Source: Gemmatimonadaceae bacterium (lineage in GTDB: Bacteria; Gemmatimonadota; Gemmatimonadetes; Gemmatimonadales; Gemmatimonadaceae). Taken from it: a stretch of 64,000 bases of DNA. The stretch lies in the NCBI GenBank assembly GCA_030835125.1, contig JAUQWM010000013.1:1-64000 (forward strand), given 5' to 3'. The translations under genes and the position numbers were made by a program. Shown here in pieces: positions 7,884-19,011 of the stretch (within the stretch, counting starts at the first letter, position 1; every line of letters starts with the position of its first letter). The notes beneath the pieces are model-generated. The model ran no database searches. It saw only the letters and a program-made list of their open reading frames with translations, and was not told the origin of the DNA.

Positions 7884-10475
7884 CTAAACAGCCCTCGCAA
7901 AGTGTCCGCGCGTGAACGCGCGTCCCACGAGTTCGCGGACCGGCGTCGCCGACGCCGACTCGCCGGCGTCGAGGCGTTCCAGCATGGCGCGGTACCCGGC
8001 CACCAGGCCGGCCACGTTCTCGTCAGGCACGTTGAACACCAGGCGGTACTGGCGGATCCCGCTCGCCCACAGCCGCGGCAGGTACTCCGAGCCCTCGATC
8101 GGCCGGCTGTGCAGCAGGCGGTTGCGGCAATCGGAGTCGGTCGCCAGCGGGAAGGTGTATCCCGTCGGGTCGGACAGCGACACGACCGGATGCTTCTTCA
8201 CGCACAGGTCGCGGCACGTCGTGGGTTCCCGGTCGAACGCCGCGGAGAGCACGCAGTGCTCGATCGTCATGCCTTCCGGGCGACCGTAGACGAGCACCTG
8301 GAAACCCGCGCCTGACCACGGCCGCACCAGCGCATCGAGTTCGTCGACCGTCAACTCGACCGATGCCGTGATTCCCCGCACGCCCCGCGCGAACAGCTCG
8401 GCCGCGGTGTGCCCGTTGAAGCAGTTGACCGCGTAGTCGGCGACGACGTCGCGCCCGCCGGCGGCCAGCTCGCACGCCAGTCCCACGTGGCCCGACAGGA
8501 GCGGGAGGTCGAGGGCCAGCCACTTGTCCAGCGACGGGCGGTCCTCGGGTCGGACGATCGTCGGGGTCCTGAGCCTGAGGCCGATGCCCTCCGCGGCCAG
8601 CGCATCGCGAAGCGCCATGACACGACTGACCGGCGGCACCGGATGGCGAAGGAAGGGGTCGAGCACCACCTCGGTCGCGCCATGCGCGGCCGCCTGACGA
8701 GCGTCCTCGACGCGGTACACCTCGGCGGCAAGGGTGAAGGCGGCCGCGGCCGGGGACGGGGACGGTGTGACCGCGACCGCGTCGACCCACGAGCGCACCA
8801 GCGACTCCCGGGCACGGATACGCTCGGCCTCCACCCAGTCGCGCCGCGTCATCAACTCGTCCACCGCCTGCTGCCGAAGGCGGTTCAGCTCACTCACCGG
8901 CGCGAACAGGCTCGACGCGAGGCCGGCGCGATCCACGGTGCCCAGGACGAACGGCGTGTTGCCGAGGCGACCGAGCTGGTCGCGCAGGCGGGAGTCGTCG
9001 AGTCCGTGCGCCAGCGCAGGCGTCAGCGGCGTGCGACCCTCGACCTCGACGTCCTGTCCCTCGGCCGAGAAGGTCGCCTGCACGGGCTGGCCCGGGGATC
9101 CTCGCAACCGGACGTCGAGCCGGACCCGGCGCCCCTCGGGCACCGTGACGCGCCCGAACGTGGCACGGGCCCGGTCGAGCAGCGCCGCCTGGGAGCTGCG
9201 CACCACGCGCCAGCCGACCGGCACCCGTGTGCGAGCCCGGACTGCCTGACGAGTCATCCCCATGCGCGTCCCTAGGGTGCGGACGCTCTCGACCGCGAAG
9301 CCGATGGTTGCCGCGTTCGAGCCCGGGGGCGGCTCGAAGCCGAGGCCATCGCCGGGCTGCACGGCCTCCCGGACCTCGACCAGCACCTCGCCCTTCTCCC
9401 AGCCCGTCACCACGCCGAGTTCCGTGCCGCCGTTATCGGGCTGGAGCCGGGTCACGTACTCCCGCCCGCTGCGCCCGGTGTACATGCCGGTCGTGAAGCC
9501 GCGGCTGTAGATCTGCACGAGCGGCTGGACGTCCGCGCTCGCGGGACGGTCACGGTCACCGTGCTCCACCTTGTCGAGGAACCCGCGATAGGCGTCGACG
9601 GCGATCGCCACGTATTCCGGCTTCTTCTTCCGTCCCTCGATCTTGACGCAGCCGATCCCGATGTCGGCGAGGTCCGGGAGCACGTCGTGGGCGGCCAGGT
9701 CCTTCGCCGAGATGAGGAAGCCGCGATCCAGCGTGTCGCCTGACGAGTCGTCGGTCAGCAGGTAGTCCTTGCGGCAGGCCTGGGCGCACGATCCGCGGTT
9801 GGCGGACCGCTCGGAGATCATGCCGGACATGAGGCACTGGCCGGAATAGGAGATGCACAGGGCCCCGTGGACGAACGTCTCGAGCCCGACGTCCGGGACG
9901 GCGGCGCGCACGGCGCGCAGGTCGTCGAGCGTGTTCTCCCGGGCCATCACGACCCGCTCGACCCCCATCTCACGGGCGAGGCGCGCACCGGAGGCATCGT
10001 GCACCGTCATCTGCGTCGAGCCGTGGACCTCGAAGCCGGGGTACACGCGCTGGACGAGCCGGATGAAGCCGAGGTCCTGGGCGATCACCGCGCTCACGCC
10101 GCGGTCGATGGCCTCGCCCAGGTGGCTCAGGGCATCGGCGAGCTCGGACGGCTTGAGGAGCACGTTGAGGGTGAGGTAGACGCGCACGCCCCGCGCCCGT
10201 GCCATCGCGCAGGCCTGGTCCAGCTCGTCGAACGTGAGTTGCGCCCCCTCGTCGCGGGCATTGAAGCGCTCCACCCCCATGTAGACGGCGTTCGCGCCAT
10301 TGGCGATGGCGGCGCGAACGGCATCGAGGGATCCGGCGGGGGCAAGAAGCTCTGGTATCTTCACGGCGGCGGGCTGGTTGCTGAATGCTGGTTGCTGAAT
10401 GCTGATTGCTGCGTGCTGCTGCACTTGCAGCGAGCTGGCGCTGGATGCTGGGGCTGGGGCTGGAAACCTACTCAC
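7884..10475 (-). CDS. U32 family peptidase / tRNA-rRNA hydroxylation-type protein
   Basis: IPELLAPAGSLDAVRAAIANGANAVYMGVERFNARDEG..., HGALCISYSGQCLMSG...NRGSCAQACRKDY; N-terminal about 35 aa (heptad-derived) may not be native, possible GTG start near VKIPELLAPAG. Confidence 0.88.
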   Translation of the reverse strand: MSRFPAPAPASSASSLQVQQHAAISIQQPAFSNQPAAVKIPELLAPAGSLDAVRAAIANGANAVYMGVERFNARDEGAQLTFDELDQACAMARARGVRVYLTLNVLLKPSELADALSHLGEAIDRGVSAVIAQDLGFIRLVQRVYPGFEVHGSTQMTVHDASGARLAREMGVERVVMARENTLDDLRAVRAAVPDVGLETFVHGALCISYSGQCLMSGMISERSANRGSCAQACRKDYLLTDDSSGDTLDRGFLISAKDLAAHDVLPDLADIGIGCVKIEGRKKKPEYVAIAVDAYRGFLDKVEHGDRDRPASADVQPLVQIYSRGFTTGMYTGRSGREYVTRLQPDNGGTELGVVTGWEKGEVLVEVREAVQPGDGLGFEPPPGSNAATIGFAVESVRTLGTRMGMTRQAVRARTRVPVGWRVVRSSQAALLDRARATFGRVTVPEGRRVRLDVRLRGSPGQPVQATFSAEGQDVEVEGRTPLTPALAHGLDDSRLRDQLGRLGNTPFVLGTVDRAGLASSLFAPVSELNRLRQQAVDELMTRRDWVEAERIRARESLVRSWVDAVAVTPSPSPAAAAFTLAAEVYRVEDARQAAAHGATEVVLDPFLRHPVPPVSRVMALRDALAAEGIGLRLRTPTIVRPEDRPSLDKWLALDLPLLSGHVGLACELAAGGRDVVADYAVNCFNGHTAAELFARGVRGITASVELTVDELDALVRPWSGAGFQVLVYGRPEGMTIEHCVLSAAFDREPTTCRDLCVKKHPVVSLSDPTGYTFPLATDSDCRNRLLHSRPIEGSEYLPRLWASGIRQYRLVFNVPDENVAGLVAGYRAMLERLDAGESASATPVRELVGRAFTRGHFARAV
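10373..10455. repeat. heptad array: GCTGGTT/GCTGAAT/GCTGGTT/GCTGAAT/GCTGATT/GCTGCGT then decaying GCTGG units
   Basis: Six consecutive in-phase GCTGNNT heptamers from 10373 to 10414, then irregular 6-7 bp GCTGG units. Confidence 0.85.
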
Positions 10476-10650
10476 TTCCCCGCGTTGCCTCGCCAGCGCC
10501 GCCCGCCTTCGCGAATCGCGTCAGCCAGGCCGCCGCCACGAGACCAATCCCCGCGTACCGGAGGCTGGCATGCTCCAGCCGGACCCCGGCGCCGAACAGC
10601 CCCAGTCCCAGGAGCGCGAGCACGATCTTGACCCGCGTCAGCACGCTCAT
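10468..10650 (-). CDS. small membrane protein, unknown function
   Basis: 60 aa with two hydrophobic stretches (IVLALLGLGLFGAGV, YAGIGLVAAAWL), overlapping start/stop with neighbours. Confidence 0.5.
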   Translation of the reverse strand: MSVLTRVKIVLALLGLGLFGAGVRLEHASLRYAGIGLVAAAWLTRFAKAGGAGEATRGSE

Positions 10651-12269
10651 CGGGCCGGCGGGGGCTGCGGGGGGAGCACGAATGGCCCCAGGTGCGGTCC
10701 GTCGTTATGCAGGGCTGTCCGGAGCGCCATCGCCAGCACCTCAGCCGTTTCCTCAGGGTACACGATGGCGTCCACGAATCCCCGGGCCGCCGCGTACCGC
10801 GCGTCGAGCTGGTGCTCGTAGTCCTCGCGCATGGCGTCCACCGCCCCCTGCACCTCCGCCGACGGCGCCTTCCCCTCCCGGGTCGCCCGGTCCAGCACCG
10901 GACCGTGCACCGCCTGCACGGCGGACTCACCCTCCATCACGCCCATGCGGCCCGTCGGCCAGCTGAAGATGAAATCCGGGTCGAAGCCCTGCCCCGCCAT
11001 GGCGTAGTAACCCGCGCCTGATGCGTGGTTCACCGTCAGCACGATCTTCGGCACGCGGGCGCAGGCCATCGCTTCCACCCACCGTGCGCCGGACCGGATG
11101 ATTCCTTCCTGTTCGGCCTCGGGGCCGACCATGAACCCGGACACATCCTGCACGAACAGCAGCGGGATTCCCTCGCGGTCGCATCGGTCGATGAAGAACG
11201 CCACCTTCTCGGCGCTCTCGGCATAGACGATCCCGCCGAATCGCGGCTTTTCCCCCGGGCGCCCCTTCACCAGCCCTCGCTGGTTGGCGATCACGCCCAC
11301 GGGGATGCCGCCAATGCGTGCATCCCCGCAGATCATCTCGCGCGCCAGGTTGCCCTGGAACTCATCGAGCTGGCCGTCGTCCACGATCGCCCGGAGGACG
11401 ACATGCATGTCGTACGACATGCGGTGATCGCCGGGGAGCAGGTCGTACAGGTCGGGAATCGGGAACCGGGAAGCGGGAAGCGGCGATCCCCCGCGTGACG
11501 GCCGGGCCGTTGCCGGCGGCAGGCGCTCCACCAGTTCCCGCAGCTTTGCCAGGCAGGCCGGATCGTCGTCGACGGCGTAGTGCGCCACGGCGCTCACCTC
11601 GGTGTGCATGGTGGCGCCACCTAACGACTCGCTGTCCACCGCCTGGCCGGTGGCACCCTTCACCAGGTTCGGGCCCCCCAGTCCCATGAACGACGTGCCC
11701 TTCACCATCACGATCACGTCCGAGAGCGCCGGCAGGTACGCCCCGCCGGCCACGCACTGCCCCATCACCGCCGCGAGCTGCGGGACGCGCAGGTACCGGC
11801 GCATGATCGAGTTGTAGTAGAAGATCCGCGCGGCGCCATACTGTCCTGGAAAGACGCCCTCCTGGTAGGGCAGGTTCACCCCCGCCGAGTCGACGAGGTA
11901 GACGATCGGCACGCGGCACCGCATGGCGATCTCCTGGGCCCGCAGGATCTTCGCGATCGTCTCGGGCCACCACGACCCCGCCTTCACCGTGGCATCGTTG
12001 GCGACGATCACGACCTCGCGTCCCTGCACCATCCCGACGCCGGTCACCACGCCGGCCGAGGGGGCGTCGCCCTCATAGCGGTCGTGGGCGACGAGCAGGC
12101 CCACCTCGAGGAACCGGCTGCCGGCGTCGCATAACGCGGCGACGCGTTCCCGCGCCGTCAGCTTCCCCTGCTTGTGCTGTTTCGCCGTGCGCTCCGGACC
12201 GCCACCGGCCTTGACGCGAGCCTCCAGCGCCCGGACCTGGTCGCTGGACTCCCTGAGCCGGGACGTCAC
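10647..12269 (-). CDS. acyl-CoA carboxylase carboxyltransferase (beta) subunit
   Basis: [22 protein letters not shown]..., [53 protein letters not shown] start at 12269 overlaps upstream TGA. Confidence 0.9.
   Translation of the reverse strand: MTSRLRESSDQVRALEARVKAGGGPERTAKQHKQGKLTARERVAALCDAGSRFLEVGLLVAHDRYEGDAPSAGVVTGVGMVQGREVVIVANDATVKAGSWWPETIAKILRAQEIAMRCRVPIVYLVDSAGVNLPYQEGVFPGQYGAARIFYYNSIMRRYLRVPQLAAVMGQCVAGGAYLPALSDVIVMVKGTSFMGLGGPNLVKGATGQAVDSESLGGATMHTEVSAVAHYAVDDDPACLAKLRELVERLPPATARPSRGGSPLPASRFPIPDLYDLLPGDHRMSYDMHVVLRAIVDDGQLDEFQGNLAREMICGDARIGGIPVGVIANQRGLVKGRPGEKPRFGGIVYAESAEKVAFFIDRCDREGIPLLFVQDVSGFMVGPEAEQEGIIRSGARWVEAMACARVPKIVLTVNHASGAGYYAMAGQGFDPDFIFSWPTGRMGVMEGESAVQAVHGPVLDRATREGKAPSAEVQGAVDAMREDYEHQLDARYAAARGFVDAIVYPEETAEVLAMALRTALHNDGPHLGPFVLPPQPPPAR
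11454..11488. repeat. heptad array GGGAATC/GGGAACC/GGGAAGC/GGGAAGC/GGCGATC inside the carboxylase gene
   Basis: Direct reading, exact 7-bp phase. Confidence 0.8.
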
Positions 12270-12679
12270 GCCCGCTGCTGCTGCCGGCTTTCGAACCACT
12301 GGCGGATGTAGTCGATCAACGCCGAGGTGGAGGTGCCGGGTCCGAAGAGTTCGCCGATGCCCAGTTGGCGAAGGGCGTCCATGTCTTCCTTCGGGATGAT
12401 CCCGCCGCCCGTAATCAGGACGTCGTCGCGTCCGGCCTCCAGCAGCAGCGTCCGGACCCGCGGGAACAGGGTCATGTGGGCCCCGCTCAGGATCGACAGC
12501 CCGATGACATCGACGTCTTCCTGCACCGCCGCGGTCGCGATCATCTCCGGCGTCTGGTGCAGGCCCGTGTAGATCACTTCCATGCCGGCATCCCGGAGGG
12601 CGGCAGCGACGACCTTGGCGCCGCGGTCATGGCCGTCGAGGCCAGGCTTGGCGATGAGGACGCGGATTGGTCGGGACAT
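12266..12679 (-). CDS. cobalamin B12-binding domain protein, methylmalonyl-CoA mutase small/C-terminal subunit
   Basis: [70 protein letters not shown]; DxHxxG motif. Confidence 0.95.
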   Translation of the reverse strand: MSRPIRVLIAKPGLDGHDRGAKVVAAALRDAGMEVIYTGLHQTPEMIATAAVQEDVDVIGLSILSGAHMTLFPRVRTLLLEAGRDDVLITGGGIIPKEDMDALRQLGIGELFGPGTSTSALIDYIRQWFESRQQQRA

Positions 12680-12776
12680 GGTCTGGATGCGGGTGACGTT
12701 TTGCCCTCGGGAAGTCTATGCGGACTGCAGAAGTCGGGGCAACGCCAGTGTTCCTCGCGGGCCTCCTAGGCCCGGC

Positions 12777-13907
12777 CTACAGGTATCGCATCCAGCGGCT
12801 CGGGTTCGATGCCTTGCGCGCCTCATACCAGCGGCAGACCGGATAGAGCGCCAGGAGACACGCCGCCCACACCACGTACAGCAGCCACAACGGCCACCGG
12901 GCGTCACCCGGGACCTGTGCATATGGCGCCGTCAGGTACCAGCCGTTCCGGTACCCTCCCGTGCGGACACCCATCGTGACGAGCGCCGCGACGTGGATGA
13001 CGAGCAGGTGCATGAGGTAGTACCACATGGGCACGCGACCGAACATCTCGAGCGCGCGTCCCGACCAGCCGCGCCACCGCTCCGCGTAAGGCAGGAGGGC
13101 GATGGCGGGGCCGAGGGTCATGAGCAGGAAGAGCTGCGACGCCGGGTATTTCTGCTGGTTCAGGATCCGCATCCAGGCCGGTCCGTCGCCATCGCCGCCC
13201 GCCACCAGGGCGGTCACCGTGGCGGCGACCACGAACGCCGCCGTCATGCCCAATCCAAGCCTGACGAACACACGATCGCGGGACGTCGCGTCGCGTTCCC
13301 ACAGGAGTCCGAAACCGAAGCCCGCCATCATCACGCCCACCCAGGGCACGATCACGTACAGCACGTTGATGCCCAGGGGCGCCTCGGCGCCCGAGGGATA
13401 CAGGAACGACCAGGTTGGCGCGATCGCGCCCAGTGCCCTGGGCGGCAACGCGAAGAGCTGCTGGAACCCGACGATCGCGAGGCCCATCCAGCCGATCGCC
13501 CTCGCCGACAGGCGCGTGAACAGGCCGAGCAGCACCATGCACCAGCCCAGCATCCAGATCACCCCGGCGAGCGAGAACCCCGTCAGGTCGGGATTGAAGG
13601 ACCAGAGGAACCGGATCAGCGTCAGTTCGAGGAGGACGAGCAGCAAGCCGCGGGTGACGAGGAACGTGCGCAGGGCCGCAGGGTCATTGAGCCGCTTGCC
13701 GAGGAAGTAGGCCGCGGTGCCGGCGAAGAAGCAGAAGGCCGGCGCGACGAAATGCGTCACCCAGCGGGTGAGGAAGATGCCCACGGTCGGTCCACCGGCG
13801 GGGATTCCCGAATAGACCCGCACATGGTCGATCGCCATCAGGACACAGACCAGGCCACGCACCACATCCACCGACCGGACGCGATTCAACAGGGCTGTCT
13901 CCGCCAT
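12777..13907 (-). CDS. DUF1624/heparan-alpha-glucosaminide acetyltransferase-like membrane protein
   Basis: RVRSVDVVRGLVCVLMAIDHVRVYSG...FVAPAFCFFAGTAAYFLGKR, multiple TM helices. Confidence 0.75.
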   Translation of the reverse strand: MAETALLNRVRSVDVVRGLVCVLMAIDHVRVYSGIPAGGPTVGIFLTRWVTHFVAPAFCFFAGTAAYFLGKRLNDPAALRTFLVTRGLLLVLLELTLIRFLWSFNPDLTGFSLAGVIWMLGWCMVLLGLFTRLSARAIGWMGLAIVGFQQLFALPPRALGAIAPTWSFLYPSGAEAPLGINVLYVIVPWVGVMMAGFGFGLLWERDATSRDRVFVRLGLGMTAAFVVAATVTALVAGGDGDGPAWMRILNQQKYPASQLFLLMTLGPAIALLPYAERWRGWSGRALEMFGRVPMWYYLMHLLVIHVAALVTMGVRTGGYRNGWYLTAPYAQVPGDARWPLWLLYVVWAACLLALYPVCRWYEARKASNPSRWMRYL

Positions 13908-14004
13908 CGGCACGCCACCCGTCGTCAAGGGACCAGATAGCATACGCGCCCGGATCGGCACCGCAATCCCCGCCAGCGCCTGGTGTCCCGGGGACCTTGA
14001 CGGC

Positions 14005-15699
14005 CTAGAAGAACACCGGTTCCCGGTAGGCGCCGAACACGTGCTCCATCGCGTGCCGGATCTCGTACAGCGTGGCGCGGGCCCGCGCACAGTCGAGGAT
14101 ATACGGGATCAGGTTGGCGTCCGTCGCCGCCGCGGAGCGCAGGGCGTCGATCCGCTGCCTGACGAGTTGCTGGTCCCGTGACGTCCTGAGCGCGGCCAGC
14201 CGCTCCCGCTGCGCGTGGTCCACCTCCGCGCCCACCCGCAGGACGGGAATGGTCAGCTCCGGTTCGTCGGTCACGAACTCGTTCACGCCGACGACCAGCC
14301 GCCGCCGCTGCTCGATCTCCCACTGCTGGCGCGCGGCCGACTGCGCGATCCGGCGCTGGAACCACCCCTGCTCGATCCCGCGGACCACCCCGCCCTGCGC
14401 CTCGATCTCGCCGAACATCGCCTCGGCCTCGCGCTCGAGCTTCGCGGTGAGGGCCTCGACGTAGTACGACCCCCCCAGGGGATCCATGACGTTCGGCACG
14501 CCGGTCTCGTAGGCCAGCACCTGCTGCGTGCGCAGGGCCACCTGCACCGCCTCCTCGGTCGGCAGCGCGAGCGTCTCGTCCATGGAGTTCGTGTGCAGCG
14601 ACTGCGTCCCGCCGAGCACCGCCGCCAGCGCCTGGTACGCGACGCGGACCACGTTGTTCATGGGCTGCTGCGCGGTCAGCGTCACCCCGGCCGTCTGCGA
14701 ATGGAACCGGAGCATCCACGATCGCGGATCCTTCGCCCCGTACCGCTCCTTCATGTGTCGCGCCCAGATCCGGCGCGCCGCACGCAGCTTGGCGACTTCC
14801 TCGAAGAAGTCGTTGTGGATGTCGAAGAAGAACGACAGGCGCGGCGCAAACCGGTCGACGTCCAGGCCACGCGCCATGCCGCGTTCCACGTAGGTGAACC
14901 CGTTGGCGAGCGTGAAGGCGAGTTCCTGCGCCGCGGTCGCGCCGGCCTCGCGGATGTGGTAGCCCGAGATCGACACGGTATTCCACTGGGGCGCATGCTC
15001 GGCGCCCCACTCGAACAGGTCGATGATCAGGCGCAGCGCGGGCTCGATGGGATAGCACCACGCGTGCTGCGCCATGTACTCCTTGAGGATGTCGTTCTGA
15101 ACGGTCCCGCGCAGGGCCGTCGACGGAACGCCCTGCCGCTCGGCGGCGGCCACGTAGAAGCAGAACAGGATGACCGCCGGCCCGTTGATCGTCATCGACG
15201 TCGACACCCGGTCGAGCGGGATGCCGGCGAACAGGGTCTCCATGTCGTCGAGGCTGGAGATCGCGACCCCGGTCTTCCCCACTTCACCCTCGGATCGCGG
15301 GTGGTCCGAGTCATAGCCCATCAGCGTGGGGAAGTCGAACGCGGTCGACAGGCCCGTCTGGCCATGCTCGAGGAGGAACTTGAAGCGGCGGTTCGTGTCG
15401 GCGGCGCTGCCGAACCCGGCGAACTGCCGCATGGTCCAGAGACGCCCCCGGTACCCCGTGGGATGGATCCCGCGCGTGTACGGATACTCGCCAGGCATCG
15501 GCAGGGCCGACGTGTCCGGGGACTCGGCGTCGAGCGCCGAGTACACCGGCTCGACTTCCCCTTCCGAATTCACGAAGGCGAGGTCGCGCTTTTCGCCGGC
15601 GATGTACCGCGCGCGCCAGTGCGCCACCTCGGCGCGCAGCCGCTCGAGTTCATCCTCGCGGTCGCGCTGCTGGTCGTTGATCGTTCCCAATGTGGTCAT
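14005..15699 (-). CDS. methylmalonyl-CoA mutase large subunit (no fused B12 domain)
   Basis: [62 protein letters not shown]. Confidence 0.95.
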   Translation of the reverse strand: MTTLGTINDQQRDREDELERLRAEVAHWRARYIAGEKRDLAFVNSEGEVEPVYSALDAESPDTSALPMPGEYPYTRGIHPTGYRGRLWTMRQFAGFGSAADTNRRFKFLLEHGQTGLSTAFDFPTLMGYDSDHPRSEGEVGKTGVAISSLDDMETLFAGIPLDRVSTSMTINGPAVILFCFYVAAAERQGVPSTALRGTVQNDILKEYMAQHAWCYPIEPALRLIIDLFEWGAEHAPQWNTVSISGYHIREAGATAAQELAFTLANGFTYVERGMARGLDVDRFAPRLSFFFDIHNDFFEEVAKLRAARRIWARHMKERYGAKDPRSWMLRFHSQTAGVTLTAQQPMNNVVRVAYQALAAVLGGTQSLHTNSMDETLALPTEEAVQVALRTQQVLAYETGVPNVMDPLGGSYYVEALTAKLEREAEAMFGEIEAQGGVVRGIEQGWFQRRIAQSAARQQWEIEQRRRLVVGVNEFVTDEPELTIPVLRVGAEVDHAQRERLAALRTSRDQQLVRQRIDALRSAAATDANLIPYILDCARARATLYEIRHAMEHVFGAYREPVFF

Positions 15700-16784
15700 G
15701 ACGATGTCCTGGCTATGGCCGGTGCTCCGGTCCTCAACAACTCGTCCGCGATGCCGTACGGTGACACCTCGCCGCGCTCGAGGCGCGGGAGCACCGCGTC
15801 CACGAAGGCGATGACCTGCGGGTCATTCCACAGGCGACGATGCAGCCTCGTCTCGGCCACGTCCATCACCTGTTCGCGGAGCCGGCGCCGACGGCGATCC
15901 TGGAGCGCGCCGCTGGCCTCAAGATACTGCCAATGGCGGTTGAGCGACGCCACCAGTTCCGGAAGGCCCTCGCCCTTGTGGGCCACGGTGAGCATCACCG
16001 GCGGCGTCCACCCGGTTGCGTCGTCGCGCCGGGCGGCCGCGCGTGCGGCCTTCCCCGGGTTGGCGAGGGCCTTGAGGTCCACGCCGTGGTGGGCCGGGGC
16101 TTCCAGGGCCATCCCCCCGCGCATCCCCAGCATCAACTCGATGTCGTTCCGCACCCGCTCCGCCCCGGGACGATCGGCCTTGTTCACCACGAACAGGTCC
16201 GCGATTTCCATCAGTCCCGCCTTGAGCGCCTGGATCGAATCACCGCTCTCGGGCACGAGCACCACGATCGTGGTGTCGGCGGCGCGGGCAATGTCGAGCT
16301 CACTCTGTCCCACGCCGACCGTCTCCATGATGATCCGGTCGAAGCCGAACGCATCGAGGACATCGGCGACGGCGCGTGTGGCGGAGGAAATGCCGCCTAG
16401 CGAGCCGCGCGTGGCGAGCGAGCGGATGAAGACGCCGGGATCGAGCGCGATCGCCTCCATGCGCACCCGGTCACCCAGCAATGCCCCGCCCGTGAACGGC
16501 GAGGTCGGATCCACGGCGATCACGCCGACCCGGAGCCCCGCCGCGCGGTAGTCGTTCACCAACCGGGTCGTGAGAGTGCTCTTCCCCGCACCCGGCGGTC
16601 CGGTGACGCCGATGCGGCGCGCGCGACCGACCCGAGGGTGGAGTGCGACCAGCAACTGCTCGAACCCGTCCCGCTGGTTCTCGACGATGGACACGGCACG
16701 GGCGAGCGCCGCGGGCTTCCCGGCGTCGAACGCGGACAGCAGCTGGACGACCGGGTCGTCGGCGCGCGCCGCGGTCGCCGTCAC
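15696..16784 (-). CDS. meaB: methylmalonyl-CoA mutase-associated GTPase MeaB/ArgK
   Basis: [52 protein letters not shown] overlap with mutase. Confidence 0.95.
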   Translation of the reverse strand: MTATAARADDPVVQLLSAFDAGKPAALARAVSIVENQRDGFEQLLVALHPRVGRARRIGVTGPPGAGKSTLTTRLVNDYRAAGLRVGVIAVDPTSPFTGGALLGDRVRMEAIALDPGVFIRSLATRGSLGGISSATRAVADVLDAFGFDRIIMETVGVGQSELDIARAADTTIVVLVPESGDSIQALKAGLMEIADLFVVNKADRPGAERVRNDIELMLGMRGGMALEAPAHHGVDLKALANPGKAARAAARRDDATGWTPPVMLTVAHKGEGLPELVASLNRHWQYLEASGALQDRRRRRLREQVMDVAETRLHRRLWNDPQVIAFVDAVLPRLERGEVSPYGIADELLRTGAPAIARTSS

Positions 16785-17776
16785 GAGGCGTGCGCCGGCG
16801 TGCCGGGTCCCGGCGCCGCACCCGGGGCGGGCTCGTCGTGCTCGTCGCGAATATCGCCCACCAGTTCCTCGAGCAGGTCCTCGAGGGTCACGATACCGAT
16901 CGTCGCGCCCGCATCGTCACGGACGATCGCGAGGTGCCGCCGCTCGCGCAGCATCCCGGAGAGCAGCTCCTTGCAGGAGGTGCTTGCCCTGGCAAAGGCG
17001 ACGGGCCGCAGGGTTGGCATCGACATGCCCGAGTTCTTGATCAGGTCGAACGCGTGCACCATGCCAATGACCTGGTCGAGCGTCTCACGGTAGACGGGCA
17101 CCCGGGTGTAGCCGGCGGTCGCGACGCGGCGCGCCAGTTCTCCGGGCGAAACGTCCATCGGAACGGCGAAGACGTCGGGGCGCGGGGTCATGACGTCGCG
17201 CACCCGCTTCTCCCCGAACTGCATCACTCCACTGATGATCGCGATCTCCCCGGCCTCGCCGACGCCTTCCAGTTCGCCCTCGCGGAGCAGCTCCTCCAGG
17301 GCCTCCTCATCCGTGGGCGGCGGTTCCGGCGCCGTCCCGTTCGCGCGGCCGGCGATGCGCCTGACGAGTCGCAGCGATGGTCCCAGGACCATTTCCAGGG
17401 CCTGCAGGGGAGGAAGCAGGATGGGGATCAGCTGGGGCGCCCAGCGCCGCCCGATCGCCCGCGGGAGCAACTGTCCCGCGACCAGGAGGACCAGGGCATA
17501 CACGAGCGCCTCGCCCAGCAGCGCCGGAACCGAGTCGCCCGCATCACTGGCAATGATGACGCCCGCCGAGAAAACGGTAAGCGCGACCCCGGTGCCGGCG
17601 GACAGTAACAGGCCATGCGGCTTCTCGAGGTACAGCGCGGCGGCCCCCGAACCGCTCAGTTGCTGCTCCACCCAGTGGCGAAGCCAGATCCGGCTGACCG
17701 ATCGCACGGCGGTGGCGCCCGCCGTGAGCCACGCCACGACCGCGATCGTCAGGAGGAGCAGGGTCGTGGTGGTCAC
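16781..17776 (-). CDS. CNNM/CorC-type (DUF21 + CBS) transporter, first paralogue
   Basis: GVMQFGEKRVRDVMTPRPDVFAVPMD, CBS pair; IVRDDAGATIGIVTLEDLLEELVGDIRDE. Confidence 0.85.
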   Translation of the reverse strand: MTTTTLLLLTIAVVAWLTAGATAVRSVSRIWLRHWVEQQLSGSGAAALYLEKPHGLLLSAGTGVALTVFSAGVIIASDAGDSVPALLGEALVYALVLLVAGQLLPRAIGRRWAPQLIPILLPPLQALEMVLGPSLRLVRRIAGRANGTAPEPPPTDEEALEELLREGELEGVGEAGEIAIISGVMQFGEKRVRDVMTPRPDVFAVPMDVSPGELARRVATAGYTRVPVYRETLDQVIGMVHAFDLIKNSGMSMPTLRPVAFARASTSCKELLSGMLRERRHLAIVRDDAGATIGIVTLEDLLEELVGDIRDEHDEPAPGAAPGPGTPAHAS

Positions 17777-19011
17777 GCGGCGTGACCCTCCCGGGAGCCG
17801 AGGCGCTCGAACACCACGCGCTGGACGCGCCGCCGCTCCACCCGCTCGACCGTGACCCGATAGCCGGCCAGCTGGAACGACTCACCCTGGCGCGGCGCAC
17901 GGCCGAACTGTTCATACACCAGGCCACCCACGGTAGCCACGTCGTCGCGCTCGAAGTCCGCGTGCAGCAGTTCACTCACCTCCGTGAGCGTCAGGCGCGC
18001 GGAAACGCGGGTCCGGTTCGCGTCCACGTGCTCGATGGGCGACTCCTCGACGTCGTACTCATCCCGGATGTCTCCCACGATCTCCTCGAGGACATCCTCG
18101 ATGGTGATGATGCCGGCCGTGCCGCCGTACTCGTCGACCACGACCGCGAAATGCGTCCGCGTCGACTGGAAGTCACGGAGTTGCCGGTCGGCGGGTTTCG
18201 ACTGCGGGATGAACACCGCGGGCCTGACCAACGTCGCCCAGCCGCCTGCAGGTTCCCGTCCGTCCAGGATCGGCTGCAGCAGGTCGCGTGCGTAGAGGAC
18301 GCCCACGACGTTGTCGACGCTCTCGGCGTAGACCGGCACCCGGGAGTGTTCCAGCGCGCGAACCCGGTCGACGACCTCGGTCCAGGTGGCGGTGGAGTCG
18401 ATGGCGACCAGGTCGATGCGCGGGACCATGATCTCGTGCACCTCGGTCTGCGCGAGCCGGAACACGCCGTTCAACAGCACCTGCTCGTCGGCCGTGACCT
18501 CCGCCTCGGCTGCGACCACGGCCTTGAATTGCTCGGTGATCGTCTCCCGATCCTCGTCGTCCTGGGCGGGTGGGGGCAGGAGCGAGTTCAGCCAGCCGTC
18601 AATGGACTCGCCGAGCATCACCACGGGCGACAGCAGGCGCTCGAGCGTGACGACCACGGGCGCCAGCCGGGTCGCGACGGCCGCGCCGCGGGCGTCGCCG
18701 ACGCTCCTCGCAATGCTCTCGGAGGCGCCGACCAGCAGGAACGCCGAAAGGAGAATGGCGGCCACTCCCACCCATCCGCTTACGGGCGCGCGAAAGACGA
18801 GCAACGCGATGCCCACCCCGGTCAGCAGCTGGCCCATCACCCGCGCGAAGGCGAGGGCACGATGGATGCGCTCCCGCCTGGCCCGCAGTTCGGCCAGCGC
18901 CGGTGCCAGGCGCTCGTCCGGGTCGAGCGAAAGGATCGCGCCGTCGGCCGTGGCGCACACCGCCGCGAGAAGTGATCCCGCCGTGATGACGAGGAGCGAC
19001 GCGACGATCAC
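17773..19011 (-). CDS. CNNM/CorC-type (DUF21 + CBS + CorC_HlyC) transporter, second paralogue
   Basis: VHEIMVPRIDLVAIDS..., VVVDEYGGTAGIITIEDVLEEIVGDIRDEYD; GTG at 19011 overlaps ybeY stop. Confidence 0.88.
   Translation of the reverse strand: MIVASLLVITAGSLLAAVCATADGAILSLDPDERLAPALAELRARRERIHRALAFARVMGQLLTGVGIALLVFRAPVSGWVGVAAILLSAFLLVGASESIARSVGDARGAAVATRLAPVVVTLERLLSPVVMLGESIDGWLNSLLPPPAQDDEDRETITEQFKAVVAAEAEVTADEQVLLNGVFRLAQTEVHEIMVPRIDLVAIDSTATWTEVVDRVRALEHSRVPVYAESVDNVVGVLYARDLLQPILDGREPAGGWATLVRPAVFIPQSKPADRQLRDFQSTRTHFAVVVDEYGGTAGIITIEDVLEEIVGDIRDEYDVEESPIEHVDANRTRVSARLTLTEVSELLHADFERDDVATVGGLVYEQFGRAPRQGESFQLAGYRVTVERVERRRVQRVVFERLGSREGHAA

Noticed and set aside
12759-12773. GGGCCT-CCT-AGGCCC hairpin as terminator of the DUF1624 gene
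   Set aside because: Short stem without T tract; not distinguishable from GC-rich background.
14215-16551. 778-aa plus-strand ORF antisense to mutase and MeaB
   Set aside because: Typical antisense open frame in GC-rich coding DNA, no recognisable domain.
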